Origin: Proteobacteria bacterium DTSAM18
Lineage (GTDB): Bacteria; Myxococcota_A; UBA796; GCA-2862545
DNA: 64,000 nt
Assembly: GCA_028767165.1 (NCBI GenBank)
Contig: JARACJ010000004.1
Span: 310,001 to 374,000, forward strand
Direction of reading: 5' to 3'
The position numbers and the translations under genes were made by a program. The notes under the pieces are model-generated. The model had not been told where the DNA came from. It saw only the letters and a program-made list of their open reading frames with translations, and searched no databases. Shown here piece after piece: positions 34,385-43,476 of the stretch (position 1 is the first letter of the stretch; every line of letters starts with the position of its first letter).

Positions 34385-36292
34385 ATGACGATGAAACCAT
34401 TCTTCCATCGCGCCACATGGGCGGCCCTTGCGGTCGGTCTGGTGGCCTGCGAAGGATCCCCTACAGGCGCCGATGACGAAGAGCGCGCCGCCCACCTGCT
34501 GCCCCTCGGAGGCAGCCTGTTCGAGATCGAGTCGTTCGGCGGTGTCGGCGATGACGGCGCCAACCTGATCAACGACGGAGGACACGACACCAGCGTCATG
34601 ACCATCGACTGGGTCGACGTGATGGAGATCCGAAAGCAGGACACTCCGAGCGGCCAGAACGACGACTCCCTGGGCAAGGGCTCCAAGGAGGACAGCTACC
34701 CGCCGTCCGTCACCGACGGCTCCATCCCGCCCAACAAGTCCGACCTGCGGTTCTTCGGTGTGCACGAGGAGAAGGTGGGCAACGACAGCTTCCTGAACCT
34801 GTTCTGGACCCGTGTGGAGGACCCGACCGGCACCACGCTGATGGACTTCGAGTTCAACCAGGTGCAGTCGAGTCCGGCGAGTCTCGTCCGCACCGGCGGC
34901 GACCTGCTCGTCGTCTACAAGCTCAGCAGTGGCGGTGACGGCGACAACGGCATCATCGACCTCGTGCTGCACCAGTGGCAGACGGGCGTGGCGCCCTGGA
35001 ACCAGCCCTGTGAGGCGGCGAATGACTTCCCTTGCTGGGGTCAGGAGCAGGATCTGTCCGGCAGTGGCCTGGCGGTGGGCTCCATCAACAACGTGGCCAT
35101 CCCCGGTGCGGACGCCGACGGCCTGGCCGCCGGCCTGGACCCCTTCGAGCTGAGCCCCCGGACCTTCGGTGAGGCCACCATCGATCTGAGCGCCATCTTC
35201 CCCGAGGACAGCTGCTTCACCCTGGGCCAGGCCTGGCTGAAGTCCCGTTCCTCGGACACCTTCACCACCGCCCTGAAGGACTTCATCGCCCCGGTGCCGA
35301 TCAACATCTCCAACTGTGGCAAGGTCATCATCCGCAAGGAGACCGATCCGGACGGGGCCACCGACCTGTTCGACTTCACCAGCACCGTGCTGGTGGGCTC
35401 CGGCGGGTCCGGTGACACCGGCGACTCTGGCGACACCGACACCGGCTTCACCAACTCCCCCGCAGCCTTCAAGCTGGCTGACGGTGAGTCCTACGAGATC
35501 GTCAACGTCCTGCTTGGCGACGACCTCGAGGTGACCGAGCTCGACCCGAGCGGCAAGGGCTACACCCTGAAGAGCATCGACTGTTCCGCCAGTACGGGCG
35601 TGACGCCGGACAGCATCAGCACGATGGACCGCAAGGTCGTGTTCGACATCGACAGCCCCGACGACATCCTCGACTGCACCTTCTACAACGAGGGCAAGGC
35701 GTCGCTGAAGATCATCAAGACCACCGTGCCGTCCGGTCTGCAGCAGAAGGACTTCTCCTTCGCCGTCGCAGGACCCAACGCCTTCTCCGACAACTTCATG
35801 CTGAGCAACCTCAGCGATGGCAGCGAGGCGAAGACCTACTCGAACAACCTCACCCCGGGCAGCTACTCGGTCACCGAGACCATCCCCAGCGGTTGGCGCC
35901 TCAACAGCTTCGTCTGCGTCGACAAGAACGACAGCGATGCGGTCGTCGACATGTCCTCGATGGCGAACGACAACGTCGCCAACCTGACCCTCGCGGCGGG
36001 TGACGACATCGAGTGCACCTACGAGAACGAGCCGCTGGCCAAGGTGGGTGGCTTCTTCACCTCGCTGGCCACTGCGAACGCAGGCACCTACGGCTACCTC
36101 GACATGGACATCAGCTGCACCGGCCAGGCCGACGACACCGGCATGGGCGCGCCGAGCGTGCTGAACTTCGAGACGGTCAAGCACTCCATCCTGCGCAACC
36201 TGTCCTCCGACTCCGTCGAGCTTCCCTCGGGCACCTACGACTGCGTGCTCGTGATCAAGCCGAACACGGACAACATTCCCATGCTCCCGTGA
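34385..36292 (+). CDS. Adhesin-like lipoprotein with two prealbumin-fold repeats
   Basis: A 635-residue lipoprotein (signal ending AVGLVAC). The N-terminal domain of about 300 residues has the conserved blocks TTLMDFEFNQ, CEAANDFPCWGQ, SPRTFGEATIDLSAIF and LKSRSSDTFTTALKDFIAP. These are shared with prealbumin-like-fold proteins best known from actinobacterial surfaces. Two repeat domains follow (KVIIRKETDPDG... and SLKIIKTTVPSG...), each ending CTFYNE or CTYENE. They are SpaA-like folds used as stalks. The last 75 residues form a separate C-terminal unit. It is a paralogue of the next gene, with two repeats instead of six. A role in adhesion or as an extracellular stalk is inference. Confidence 0.82.
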   Translation: MTMKPFFHRATWAALAVGLVACEGSPTGADDEERAAHLLPLGGSLFEIESFGGVGDDGANLINDGGHDTSVMTIDWVDVMEIRKQDTPSGQNDDSLGKGSKEDSYPPSVTDGSIPPNKSDLRFFGVHEEKVGNDSFLNLFWTRVEDPTGTTLMDFEFNQVQSSPASLVRTGGDLLVVYKLSSGGDGDNGIIDLVLHQWQTGVAPWNQPCEAANDFPCWGQEQDLSGSGLAVGSINNVAIPGADADGLAAGLDPFELSPRTFGEATIDLSAIFPEDSCFTLGQAWLKSRSSDTFTTALKDFIAPVPINISNCGKVIIRKETDPDGATDLFDFTSTVLVGSGGSGDTGDSGDTDTGFTNSPAAFKLADGESYEIVNVLLGDDLEVTELDPSGKGYTLKSIDCSASTGVTPDSISTMDRKVVFDIDSPDDILDCTFYNEGKASLKIIKTTVPSGLQQKDFSFAVAGPNAFSDNFMLSNLSDGSEAKTYSNNLTPGSYSVTETIPSGWRLNSFVCVDKNDSDAVVDMSSMANDNVANLTLAAGDDIECTYENEPLAKVGGFFTSLATANAGTYGYLDMDISCTGQADDTGMGAPSVLNFETVKHSILRNLSSDSVELPSGTYDCVLVIKPNTDNIPMLP

Positions 36293-36724
36293 TCGGAGGG
36301 CACCCTTCCGGTTCGTGAAGGAACCGGATCCACATCGGACGGCTGTCGGTCCTGGACCGGCAGCCGTCGCTGCGTGGGGCCATCGGTCGGCCGCTCCAGA
36401 GTCGAGTACGTATCTGGGAACTGCCGTGGAAACGACGTCTTGACATGCGGACGAGACGCGAGCGGTTTGAACCACGTGTGGTTGATGTCGCCAAAAAGTA
36501 AGCTTGGCAAGCCGTTTTCACGTCAGGCATGACCGTTCTCGGATGGTACGGGAAGACAATGGGTACCTGGATGTCGAGCTGGCCGCCTTGGCGATCTTCG
36601 AACGGGTACCCGAACATGTCGAGTCGCCTCCCGAGGGACCCACGCGGCGTGGGCCCCGATCGGACGCGTCCGGCGTCGGACCCTCCCGGGTTCGTCGCCG
36701 TGGGCGTCGAGGAGGCGATCTGCC
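36293..36724. other. Intergenic region between the two adhesin genes
   Basis: A 432-base region. After the terminator hairpins it contains TTGACA at 36440-36445 and a 14-base inverted repeat AACCAC-GT-GTGGTT (36470-36483), a possible operator in the promoter of the second adhesin gene. No gene is seen. Confidence 0.4.
36306..36368 (+). terminator. Two hairpins after the first adhesin gene
   Basis: A TCCGGTTC/GAACCGGA stem (about 36306-36328) is followed by a stronger 12-base stem GACGGCTGTCGG/CCGGCAGCCGTC (36338-36368, one wobble pair). The second closely resembles the hairpin after the paralogous gene. Confidence 0.5.
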
Positions 36725-39700
36725 ATGACGTCTGGAAAGAAGATCCTCAGGGGGGGGCTGCTGCTCCTCCTGACAGCGAGCACGGCCTGCGACGAATCGT
36801 CCCTGCCGGGAGAGAACCTCGACAGCGGGCAGGTGAACCTGCCCGACTCCGCCGCGGACAGCGGTGACGCGGAGACCTGGCAGGGGCCACCGCTCCTGGA
36901 GATCGCGAGTCTCCCGGACAGCATCTTCGAGATCGATGACGCGGAGCCATCGACCCTGCCCGGCGCGAACCTGAAGGTCGACACGGCGGGCAACCTCGAC
37001 TGGGCCGCGGCAGGCATCCAGTCGGACATCACGGTGGTGCAGGACGAGCCCTCGGGAAGTGGCGACGACTCCTTCGGCCAGGGCACCAAGGAGGACACCG
37101 AGGTGCCCTCGCAGGTGACGGGCAGCATCCCGCCGAACAAGAGCGACCTGAAGCAGTTCGGCCTGTACGTCGAGTCCAACATGGACGGCGACTTCCTGCA
37201 CCTGTTCTGGACCCGCGTGCAGGACCCGTCGGGCACCACGAACATGGACTTCGAGTTCAACCAGTCCGACACGCCGTTCGTGCGCACGGGCGGTGACATG
37301 CTGGCCGTCTACGAGCTGACGAAGGGCGGCCGGGTGCCCGAGCTGTTCCTGCACAGGTGGATGACCGGTGTGGCTCCCTGGGACGGTCCGTGTGAGGCGG
37401 CGAACAGCTACCCCTGTTGGGGCGCCCAGCAGGATCTCACCGGCGTCGCCATCGGCTCCATCAACAACGACCCCATTCCCGCCAACGAGTGGGAGGACAT
37501 GGGCACCAGCGTGCTCGGTGCCCTGGACGCCCGCACCTTCGGTGAGGCGAGCATCGACCTCGGCGCCATCTTCGGCGAGGGCGAGTGCTTCAGCTTCGGC
37601 CAGGCCTACCTCAAGAGCCGCTCCTCGGACTCCTTCACCTCCGCCGTGAAGGACTACATCGCGCCCGTGCCGATCAACCTGACCAACTGCGGCAAGGTCA
37701 TCATCCGCAAGGAGACGACCCCCGACGGCGACACCACGGACTTCGGGTTCACCCACAACCTGGTGTTCCAGAGCCCGCCGCCCCAGGGCACGACCTTCGA
37801 TCTCGCCGACGGCGAGTCCATCACCTTCGGCGGTGTGTTCTTCAACGACATGACCACGCCCACCTACACCATCACCGAGGATGACCTCTCGGGCACCGGC
37901 TTCAGCCTGGACGACATCGACTGCTCCGCCAGCAGTGCCACCGTGAGCGTCACCGAGGACGAGGCCAACCAGAAGGTGCAGTTCTCCCTCGACCAGGCGG
38001 CGGACGTCGTGGACTGCACGTTCTACAACGAGGCCCTCGGCACCATCATCATCGAGAAGAAGCTCACCATCGACGGACAGCCCTCGACCGCGTTCGACTT
38101 CTCCGAGGACAGCGGGCTGCTCTCGCCCTTCATGCTGACGGTCACCGGCACCACCGCGGACACCAAGACCTTCTCCAACATCGCGGTGGGCACCTACGAG
38201 ATCACGGAGGCCGCCGAGACCGGCTTCCAGCTCACCGACATCAGCTGCTCGGGTGGCAGCAGCACCAGCACCGCCGGCAGCACGGCCACGATCAACCTGA
38301 AGGCCGGCGAGACCGTCACCTGCACCTTCACCAACGAGCCCATCGCCGACCTGAAGATCGTCAAGGAGATCTCCGGCTCCGGCTACAGCAACGTGGTGTT
38401 CCCCTTCGCCGTGGACGCCTTCCCGGACAACCCCGCGGAGCCCGGCTTCAACCTGACCGCCTCCAGCGGTTCCCCGGACGACAAGGCCTGGACCGACATC
38501 CTCGTGGGCGACTACGGCTTCACCGAGAGCGCGCCCTCCGGTTGGCGGGTCAAGTCCATCTCCTGTACCGGCAACAACACCGCCGAGACGGTGAACACCG
38601 CCACCGGTGAGCTCGACGTGACCATCGCCCCCGGCGAGTCCGTGGTCTGTACCTACATCAACGAGCCCATCGGCCAGCTGGAGATCATCAAGCAGATCGA
38701 CGGCACGGGCTACACCAACGTCGAGTTCCCCTACAGCGCCTCCGGACCCAGCATCGTGACGAGCCCGTTCTCGCTGTTCCCCTCCAGCGGTTCGCCGGAC
38801 AACAACGACTACGGCACGGTCCTGGCGGGCAACTACGACTTCGACGAGGACGTGCCCAGCGGCTGGCGTGTGAAGTCCATCTCCTGCACCGGCAACGCCA
38901 CGAACGAGACGGTCGACCTGATGGCCGGCACCCTCGACGTGGACGTCGCGCCCGGCGAGGACGTGGTCTGTACCTTCGTCAACGAGCCCATCTCCGGCCT
39001 GCGCATCATCAAGCAGGTCGAAGGCAGCGGCTACAGCAACGTGCAGTTCGACTTCACCGCCAGCGGCACCGACGCCGCCGTGACGGGCTTCAGCCTGTTC
39101 CCGTCCAGCGGCAGCCCGGACAACCAGACCTGGATGAACATCCTCGCCGGCAGCTACAACGTCGACGAGGACATTCCCTCCGGCTGGCGCATCAAGTCCA
39201 TCTCCTGCACCGGCAACGCCAACATGGAGTCGGCCAACACCTCCACCGGTGAGCTGTCGGTCACCCTCGCAGCGGGCGAGTTCGTCGAGTGCACCTACGT
39301 CAACGAGGCCATCGCCACGCTGACCATCCGCAAGGCGCTCTCCAACGTGGACCTCGGGCTGAGCACCTTCTCGTTCGTCACGGCGAACGCCCCCGGTGGC
39401 AACTTCAACCTGAGCGCCACCGGCACGACCACGGACGAGAAGGTCTACACCGACATCCTCGCGGGTACCTACAACTTCGATGAGTCGGACAAGACCGGCT
39501 GGCGCATCTCCGGCCTGAGCTGCACCGGCAACAACACCCCCGAGGTCGCGAGCACGGTCTCCGGTGAGCTGGCCATCACCCTCGAGCCTGGCGAGAACGT
39601 CGTGTGTACCTACACCAACGAGCCCCTGGCCCAGGTGTCGGCGAACTTCTTCTCCCTCGGCGGCTCGGACGTCCTGCAGATGAAGGTCCAGTGCGACACC

Positions 39701-39823
39701 GACGGTGGCGGTCCGACCGTCCTGACCCAGGAGACCGTCCTCGACCTGCTGACCTCCAGCAAGACCAGCGAGATCCCCATCGGCATCTACAACTGCCAGG
39801 TGATCGTGGAGGCCAGGCCCTAG
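36725..39823 (+). CDS. Giant adhesin-like lipoprotein with six prealbumin-fold repeats
   Basis: A 1032-residue lipoprotein (signal ending LTASTAC) and paralogue of the preceding gene. The N-terminal domain (to about residue 320) repeats the blocks TTNMDFEFNQ, CEAANSYPCWGAQ, DARTFGEASIDLGAIF and KSRSSDSFTSAVKDYIAP. Six SpaA/prealbumin-like repeats follow, opening KVIIRKETTPDG, TIIIEKKLT, DLKIVKEISGSG, QLEIIKQIDGTG, GLRIIKQVEGSG and TLTIRKALS. Each closes with CT(F/Y).NE. Units 3-5 share PSGWR(V/I)KSISCTGN and are close at DNA level. The C-terminal unit matches that of the paralogue. Attachment by a lipid anchor, not LPXTG, is unusual for this domain set. Confidence 0.85.
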   Translation: MTSGKKILRGGLLLLLTASTACDESSLPGENLDSGQVNLPDSAADSGDAETWQGPPLLEIASLPDSIFEIDDAEPSTLPGANLKVDTAGNLDWAAAGIQSDITVVQDEPSGSGDDSFGQGTKEDTEVPSQVTGSIPPNKSDLKQFGLYVESNMDGDFLHLFWTRVQDPSGTTNMDFEFNQSDTPFVRTGGDMLAVYELTKGGRVPELFLHRWMTGVAPWDGPCEAANSYPCWGAQQDLTGVAIGSINNDPIPANEWEDMGTSVLGALDARTFGEASIDLGAIFGEGECFSFGQAYLKSRSSDSFTSAVKDYIAPVPINLTNCGKVIIRKETTPDGDTTDFGFTHNLVFQSPPPQGTTFDLADGESITFGGVFFNDMTTPTYTITEDDLSGTGFSLDDIDCSASSATVSVTEDEANQKVQFSLDQAADVVDCTFYNEALGTIIIEKKLTIDGQPSTAFDFSEDSGLLSPFMLTVTGTTADTKTFSNIAVGTYEITEAAETGFQLTDISCSGGSSTSTAGSTATINLKAGETVTCTFTNEPIADLKIVKEISGSGYSNVVFPFAVDAFPDNPAEPGFNLTASSGSPDDKAWTDILVGDYGFTESAPSGWRVKSISCTGNNTAETVNTATGELDVTIAPGESVVCTYINEPIGQLEIIKQIDGTGYTNVEFPYSASGPSIVTSPFSLFPSSGSPDNNDYGTVLAGNYDFDEDVPSGWRVKSISCTGNATNETVDLMAGTLDVDVAPGEDVVCTFVNEPISGLRIIKQVEGSGYSNVQFDFTASGTDAAVTGFSLFPSSGSPDNQTWMNILAGSYNVDEDIPSGWRIKSISCTGNANMESANTSTGELSVTLAAGEFVECTYVNEAIATLTIRKALSNVDLGLSTFSFVTANAPGGNFNLSATGTTTDEKVYTDILAGTYNFDESDKTGWRISGLSCTGNNTPEVASTVSGELAITLEPGENVVCTYTNEPLAQVSANFFSLGGSDVLQMKVQCDTDGGGPTVLTQETVLDLLTSSKTSEIPIGIYNCQVIVEARP
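38348..39316 (+). repeat. Three near-identical in-frame units of about 320 bases
   Basis: Units begin near 38348, 38675 and 38996 and share long stretches encoding SGWR.KSISCTGN and CT.(I/V)NEPI. All lengths are multiples of three. They are the youngest of six tandem repeats and could recombine to change stalk length. Confidence 0.75.
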
Positions 39824-39882
39824 GCCCCTCCCCCCCTTCCGCCAGGCCCCCCGCGACGTTCCGGGGGGACCCGGCGGGTCCC

Positions 39883-39916
39883 AGGCGGCTGTCGGTCCTC
39901 CTCCGGCAGCCGCCTT
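39883..39916 (+). terminator. Rho-independent terminator of the second adhesin gene
   Basis: A 13-base stem AGGCGGCTGTCGG/CCGGCAGCCGCCT with a seven-base loop, followed by TTGTG. It closely matches the hairpin after the paralogous gene. Confidence 0.6.
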
Positions 39917-40006
39917 TGTGCGTCCGGGACGTCACGTCCGGCGCCTCTGGCGGCTCCTGATCCCGATCCGTGGCACACTGCCGCGACCACGTCCCCAGGA
40001 GCCTTC

Positions 40007-41242
40007 GTGACCCCTCCCATCCGCCTCGGCCTGAAGGAGAACCTGCCCCAGTTCAGCCTGCTCGTGCTGGTGAACGCCTTCGTCGGCGCCATGGTGGGCA
40101 TGGAGCGCAGCATCCTGCCGGCCATCGCGGAGGAGGAGTTCGGCCTGGCCGCCCGGGTGGGCGTGCTGTCCTTCATCGCCGTGTTCGGCGTGTCCAAGGC
40201 GATCACGAACTACTTCGCGGGCCGTTGGTCGGACGCCGCGGGGCGGAAGACGGTGCTCGTGGCCGGCTGGATCGTGGCGGCGCCCGTGCCGTTGCTGCTG
40301 ATGTGGGCACCCACCTGGAACCTGGTGCTGGCGGCCAACGTGCTGCTGGGCATCAGTCAGGGTCTCACCTGGTCGTCCACCGTCATCATGAAGATCGATC
40401 TGGCGGGCCCGCGGAACCGTGGCCTGGCCATGGGGTTCAACGAGTTCGCCGGCTACCTCGCCGTGGGCGTCTCGGCCTGGGCCACCGGCTGGATCGCGTC
40501 CCGCCACGGCCTGCGGCCCGAGCCCTTCTACCTGGGCGTCGCCTACGTCGTGGCCGGCCTCGGACTGTCCTGGTTCGCCGTGCGCGACACGAGCGAGCAT
40601 GCCGCCCTCGAGGCGAAGCTGGCGGGGGCGCACCCCCACAGCTCCCTCACCCAGAAGGAGATCGTCGCCCGCACCAGCTGGAAGGACCCGGACCTGTCCG
40701 CGGTGAGCCAGGCCGGCCTTGTCAACAACCTCAACGACGGCATGGCCTGGGGCCTGTTCCCGCTGGTGTTCGCGGCTGCGGGCATGGATCTGGCCCGCAT
40801 CGGCACCCTGGCCGCCCTCTACCCGGCCGTCTGGGGACTCGGGCAGCTCTTCACGGGCACCTGGTCCGACAAGGTCGGCCGCAAGCCCTTCATTGTCCTG
40901 GGCATGTGGACGCAGGCGCTGGGCATCGTGATCATCGCGCTGGGGAGCACCTTTGCCGCCTTCGCCGGGGGCTCGGTCCTCCTCGGTGCCGGCACCGCGA
41001 TGGTCTACCCCACGCTCCTGGCCGCCATCGGCGATGTGGCCCACCCGTCCTGGCGGGCGTCCGCGGTGGGCGTGTACCGGCTGTGGCGCGACATGGGCTA
41101 CGCGGTGGGCGCCATCCTCGCCGGCGTCATCGCCGACCTGGCGGGTCTGTCGGCGGCCACGCTGGCGGTGGCGGTCCTCACGGCCGTGTCCGGGCTCGTG
41201 GTGATGGTCCGGATGAAGGAGAGCCTGGGTCGGCACGCCTGA
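40007..41242 (+). CDS. MFS transporter
   Basis: A 411-residue major-facilitator protein with 12 predicted helices. The inter-helix loops carry GRWSDAAGRKTVLV after helix 2 and TWSDKVGRKPFIVLG in the second half, matching the MFS signature. The middle loop (residues about 195-230) is hydrophilic. The substrate is unknown; family members export drugs or metabolites. The start is GTG 40007 with AGGAG five bases upstream. It is not in an operon, as the next gene is convergent. Confidence 0.88.
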   Translation: MTPPIRLGLKENLPQFSLLVLVNAFVGAMVGMERSILPAIAEEEFGLAARVGVLSFIAVFGVSKAITNYFAGRWSDAAGRKTVLVAGWIVAAPVPLLLMWAPTWNLVLAANVLLGISQGLTWSSTVIMKIDLAGPRNRGLAMGFNEFAGYLAVGVSAWATGWIASRHGLRPEPFYLGVAYVVAGLGLSWFAVRDTSEHAALEAKLAGAHPHSSLTQKEIVARTSWKDPDLSAVSQAGLVNNLNDGMAWGLFPLVFAAAGMDLARIGTLAALYPAVWGLGQLFTGTWSDKVGRKPFIVLGMWTQALGIVIIALGSTFAAFAGGSVLLGAGTAMVYPTLLAAIGDVAHPSWRASAVGVYRLWRDMGYAVGAILAGVIADLAGLSAATLAVAVLTAVSGLVVMVRMKESLGRHA

Positions 41243-41290
41243 CGGAACGGCACGGGGGACGACCCCTGCAGGGGGCCGGCCCTCCCCGGA

Positions 41291-42808
41291 TCACTCGGTG
41301 AGGATGGAGCGAACCAGGCGGATGCCCACGGCCTCGCCGGCGTTGCCGTCGTCGGTCGTCTTCTTGCGGACGTAGATGGCGGCATGGTGGCCCCAGTCCT
41401 CGACGGAGCCGCCCCGGTGGTACACGACGAGGCTGTCGCCGCTGTTGGGGTCGAAGGCCACGTCCTGGGGATCCGGCCCCTGGGGGAGGGGATGGCCGTC
41501 CTGGACCAGCGAGCTGGTGAGCTCGGCCGCGTTGCCGGTCATGTCGCACAGGTTGAACGCGTTGGGCAGCTTGCGGCAGCCGGAGTGCAGCTCCTCGTTG
41601 GCGACGCCGGAGGTCCAGCCCGCGAAGTGGGGCGTGTTGTTGCCGGAGAACGCCAGGTTGGAGCCGGCCCGTGCCAGGTACTCCCACTCGGCTTCGGTGG
41701 GCAGGCGCCAGCCCTCACAGACGTAGGGGTTGGGGGTGTTGAAGCATCCGTTGCCGCCCTGGCACGGGTAGCAGGGCTCGAGCCCCTGCAGCTCGGACAG
41801 CTCGTTGGCCGCCCGGAAGGCCCGCGTGACCGCCATGCCGGTGGCCGGACAGTTGCGGCCGCAGGTGGAGTCCGTGTAGGCGTCGTTGGAGAGGAGGCCC
41901 GGCCCGAGCAGATCCTCGAACTGATCGATCGAGAGCTCGGTGCGGGCCACCCACAGATCATGGCTCAGCTGCACCGAGGCGGTGGGGAGGCCCTCTGGAT
42001 TGACCAGGCCCACGCGGTTGTTGCAGTTGACGTAGCTGTTGCCGAGCTGGTCGCGCCACGGGTTGCAGCCGAGCACCGCGCTGCCGGCGATGACCCGTTC
42101 GATCTCCATGGGCGGGGCGAAGTCGAAGGGCACCTTGCGGGTGTTGCCGAACGACGGCACCACCGGCGTGGTCTCCATGGTGTGGATCTCACGGCCGTCG
42201 TCGTAGTGGACCTTGCACTGGTAGCTGCGACCCACTTCGGTGGCGTGGAAGGGGATGGTGTCGCCGGCGTGAAGACGGGTGACGAGGGGACCCTCGTAGC
42301 GCGCGCCGTCGACGAACCACTCCATCGTGGCGGTGACGTCGTCGCCGTCGGCGTCGGTGGGCAGCTCGTCCTTGTAGCAGCGGAGGTCGTGGTACTGCGC
42401 CCAGGCCACGATCGGGTGGATGTACGGAGCCTCGGCCTCGGGCAGGCTGTTGGCGATCACCAGCTCTTCGGTGGCCACCCGTGTGCCCTTGGTCCAGTCG
42501 TCCCAGGGCAGGGCCTCGACGGTGAACTTCTCTCGCGCCTCGTGGGCGGCGAGGGAGTACTCCTCCTCGACCACCTCGCCGGGCTTCAGGCGCCAGTGGG
42601 TCCACTCACGCACCACCCGGTTGCGTTGCTTGAGCTGCACCTGCAGGTGGATGAGGTCGTTGTCGGGGTCGTCGACCTGCACCGACACCTTCAGGGTGTC
42701 GCCGGTGACCACCTCGCTCGGGCTCAGCTCGAGGTTCGCGATGGTGGGGGCCTCGTTCTGATCGCAGGCGGTCAGGAGGAGGAGGGCAAGGGGCAGGATC
42801 GAACGCAT
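41291..42808 (-). CDS. Lipoprotein with Ig-like domains and a FGE-fold domain lacking catalytic Cys
   Basis: A 505-residue lipoprotein (MRSILPLALLLLTAC). Ig-like parts carry DPDNDLIHLQVQL and TDADGDDVTATMEWFVDG, then GDTIPFHATEVGRSYQCKV. The FGE fold follows, with VARTELSIDQFEDLLG, AFRAANELSELQG, CEGWRLPTEAEWEYLARAG and FNLCDMTGNAAELTSSL, ending HRGGSVEDW. The copper-binding cysteine pair of active FGE is missing. A CxxC-like pair (CYPCQGGNGC) remains. It ends a four-gene lipoprotein operon and has a full-length counterpart at 30804-32438. ATG 42808 is used; GTG 42814 is an alternative. Confidence 0.87.
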   Translation of the reverse strand: MRSILPLALLLLTACDQNEAPTIANLELSPSEVVTGDTLKVSVQVDDPDNDLIHLQVQLKQRNRVVREWTHWRLKPGEVVEEEYSLAAHEAREKFTVEALPWDDWTKGTRVATEELVIANSLPEAEAPYIHPIVAWAQYHDLRCYKDELPTDADGDDVTATMEWFVDGARYEGPLVTRLHAGDTIPFHATEVGRSYQCKVHYDDGREIHTMETTPVVPSFGNTRKVPFDFAPPMEIERVIAGSAVLGCNPWRDQLGNSYVNCNNRVGLVNPEGLPTASVQLSHDLWVARTELSIDQFEDLLGPGLLSNDAYTDSTCGRNCPATGMAVTRAFRAANELSELQGLEPCYPCQGGNGCFNTPNPYVCEGWRLPTEAEWEYLARAGSNLAFSGNNTPHFAGWTSGVANEELHSGCRKLPNAFNLCDMTGNAAELTSSLVQDGHPLPQGPDPQDVAFDPNSGDSLVVYHRGGSVEDWGHHAAIYVRKKTTDDGNAGEAVGIRLVRSILTE

Positions 42809-42820
42809 GATCACACCTGA

Positions 42821-43468
42821 TCAGTCGGTGGGAAAGGGGTCGGAGACGACGGTGGTGAAGGTCTCGTCGTCGGAGAGGGTCCACAGGCAGGTCCAGGACG
42901 CGCCGGAGGAGAGGTCGGCGGCAGCGATGGTGTCGCCCTCGACGTCGGTGGTCTCGGCGTCGGGGAAGTCCTCGCCGTCGCGCTTCCAGGACACGATCTC
43001 GCTGAGGGGGTCGTCGTCGGCGTCGGTGGGAGGCTCGGGCAGGGCGCAGACCAGGCCCTGCTCGCTGGACGTGATGACGGGGGTGCCGGCCTCGGGGGCG
43101 CTGTTGGCGATGGCGATGATCTCGCTGGGCATGAACAGGCTGCCGCGGCGACCGGAGCGCACGTTGGCGACCACCTGCACCTGCTGGCCCTTGCTGTACC
43201 ACTCAGGGGAGAACTCGACGGTGGCGGACTCGCCGTCGTGCAGACCCCCGACCTCCTGCCGGGTGAGCACGAGGCCGTCGACCGCGAGCTCCGCAAGCAG
43301 CGTGAGCTCCTTGTCCTGGGGATCGGTGAGTTCGACCGTGGCGAGCAGGGGGGTGTCGGTGGTGACCACGTCGGGGGAGAGCTCTGGCGTGGTGAGGCTG
43401 GGGTAGTCGTCGGTGATGTTGCAGGCCGCAGCGATGATGACGGGCAGGACCAGCAGGGGGCGGGGCAT
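42821..43468 (-). CDS. Ig-like lipoprotein
   Basis: A 215-residue lipoprotein (signal ending VIIAAAC). It has the same layout as the other members of this operon: an N-terminal beta domain (LLATVELTDPQDKELTLLAEL), then TDADDDPLSEIVSWKRDGEDF, GDTIAAADLSSGASWTC and an end at SDDETFTTVVSD. It thus consists of the Ig-like part of the FGE-fold protein without the FGE fold. ATG 43468 has GAGG six bases upstream; the downstream gene starts 12 bases after its stop. Function unknown. Confidence 0.75.
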   Translation of the reverse strand: MPRPLLVLPVIIAAACNITDDYPSLTTPELSPDVVTTDTPLLATVELTDPQDKELTLLAELAVDGLVLTRQEVGGLHDGESATVEFSPEWYSKGQQVQVVANVRSGRRGSLFMPSEIIAIANSAPEAGTPVITSSEQGLVCALPEPPTDADDDPLSEIVSWKRDGEDFPDAETTDVEGDTIAAADLSSGASWTCLWTLSDDETFTTVVSDPFPTD

Positions 43469-43476
43469 GTTCGACC

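Noticed and set aside
34261-36472. Shared GTTTGAAC word upstream of both adhesin genes as a common operator
   Set aside because: Only eight bases match, and the distances to the start codons differ (about 115 versus 255 bases), so chance cannot be excluded.
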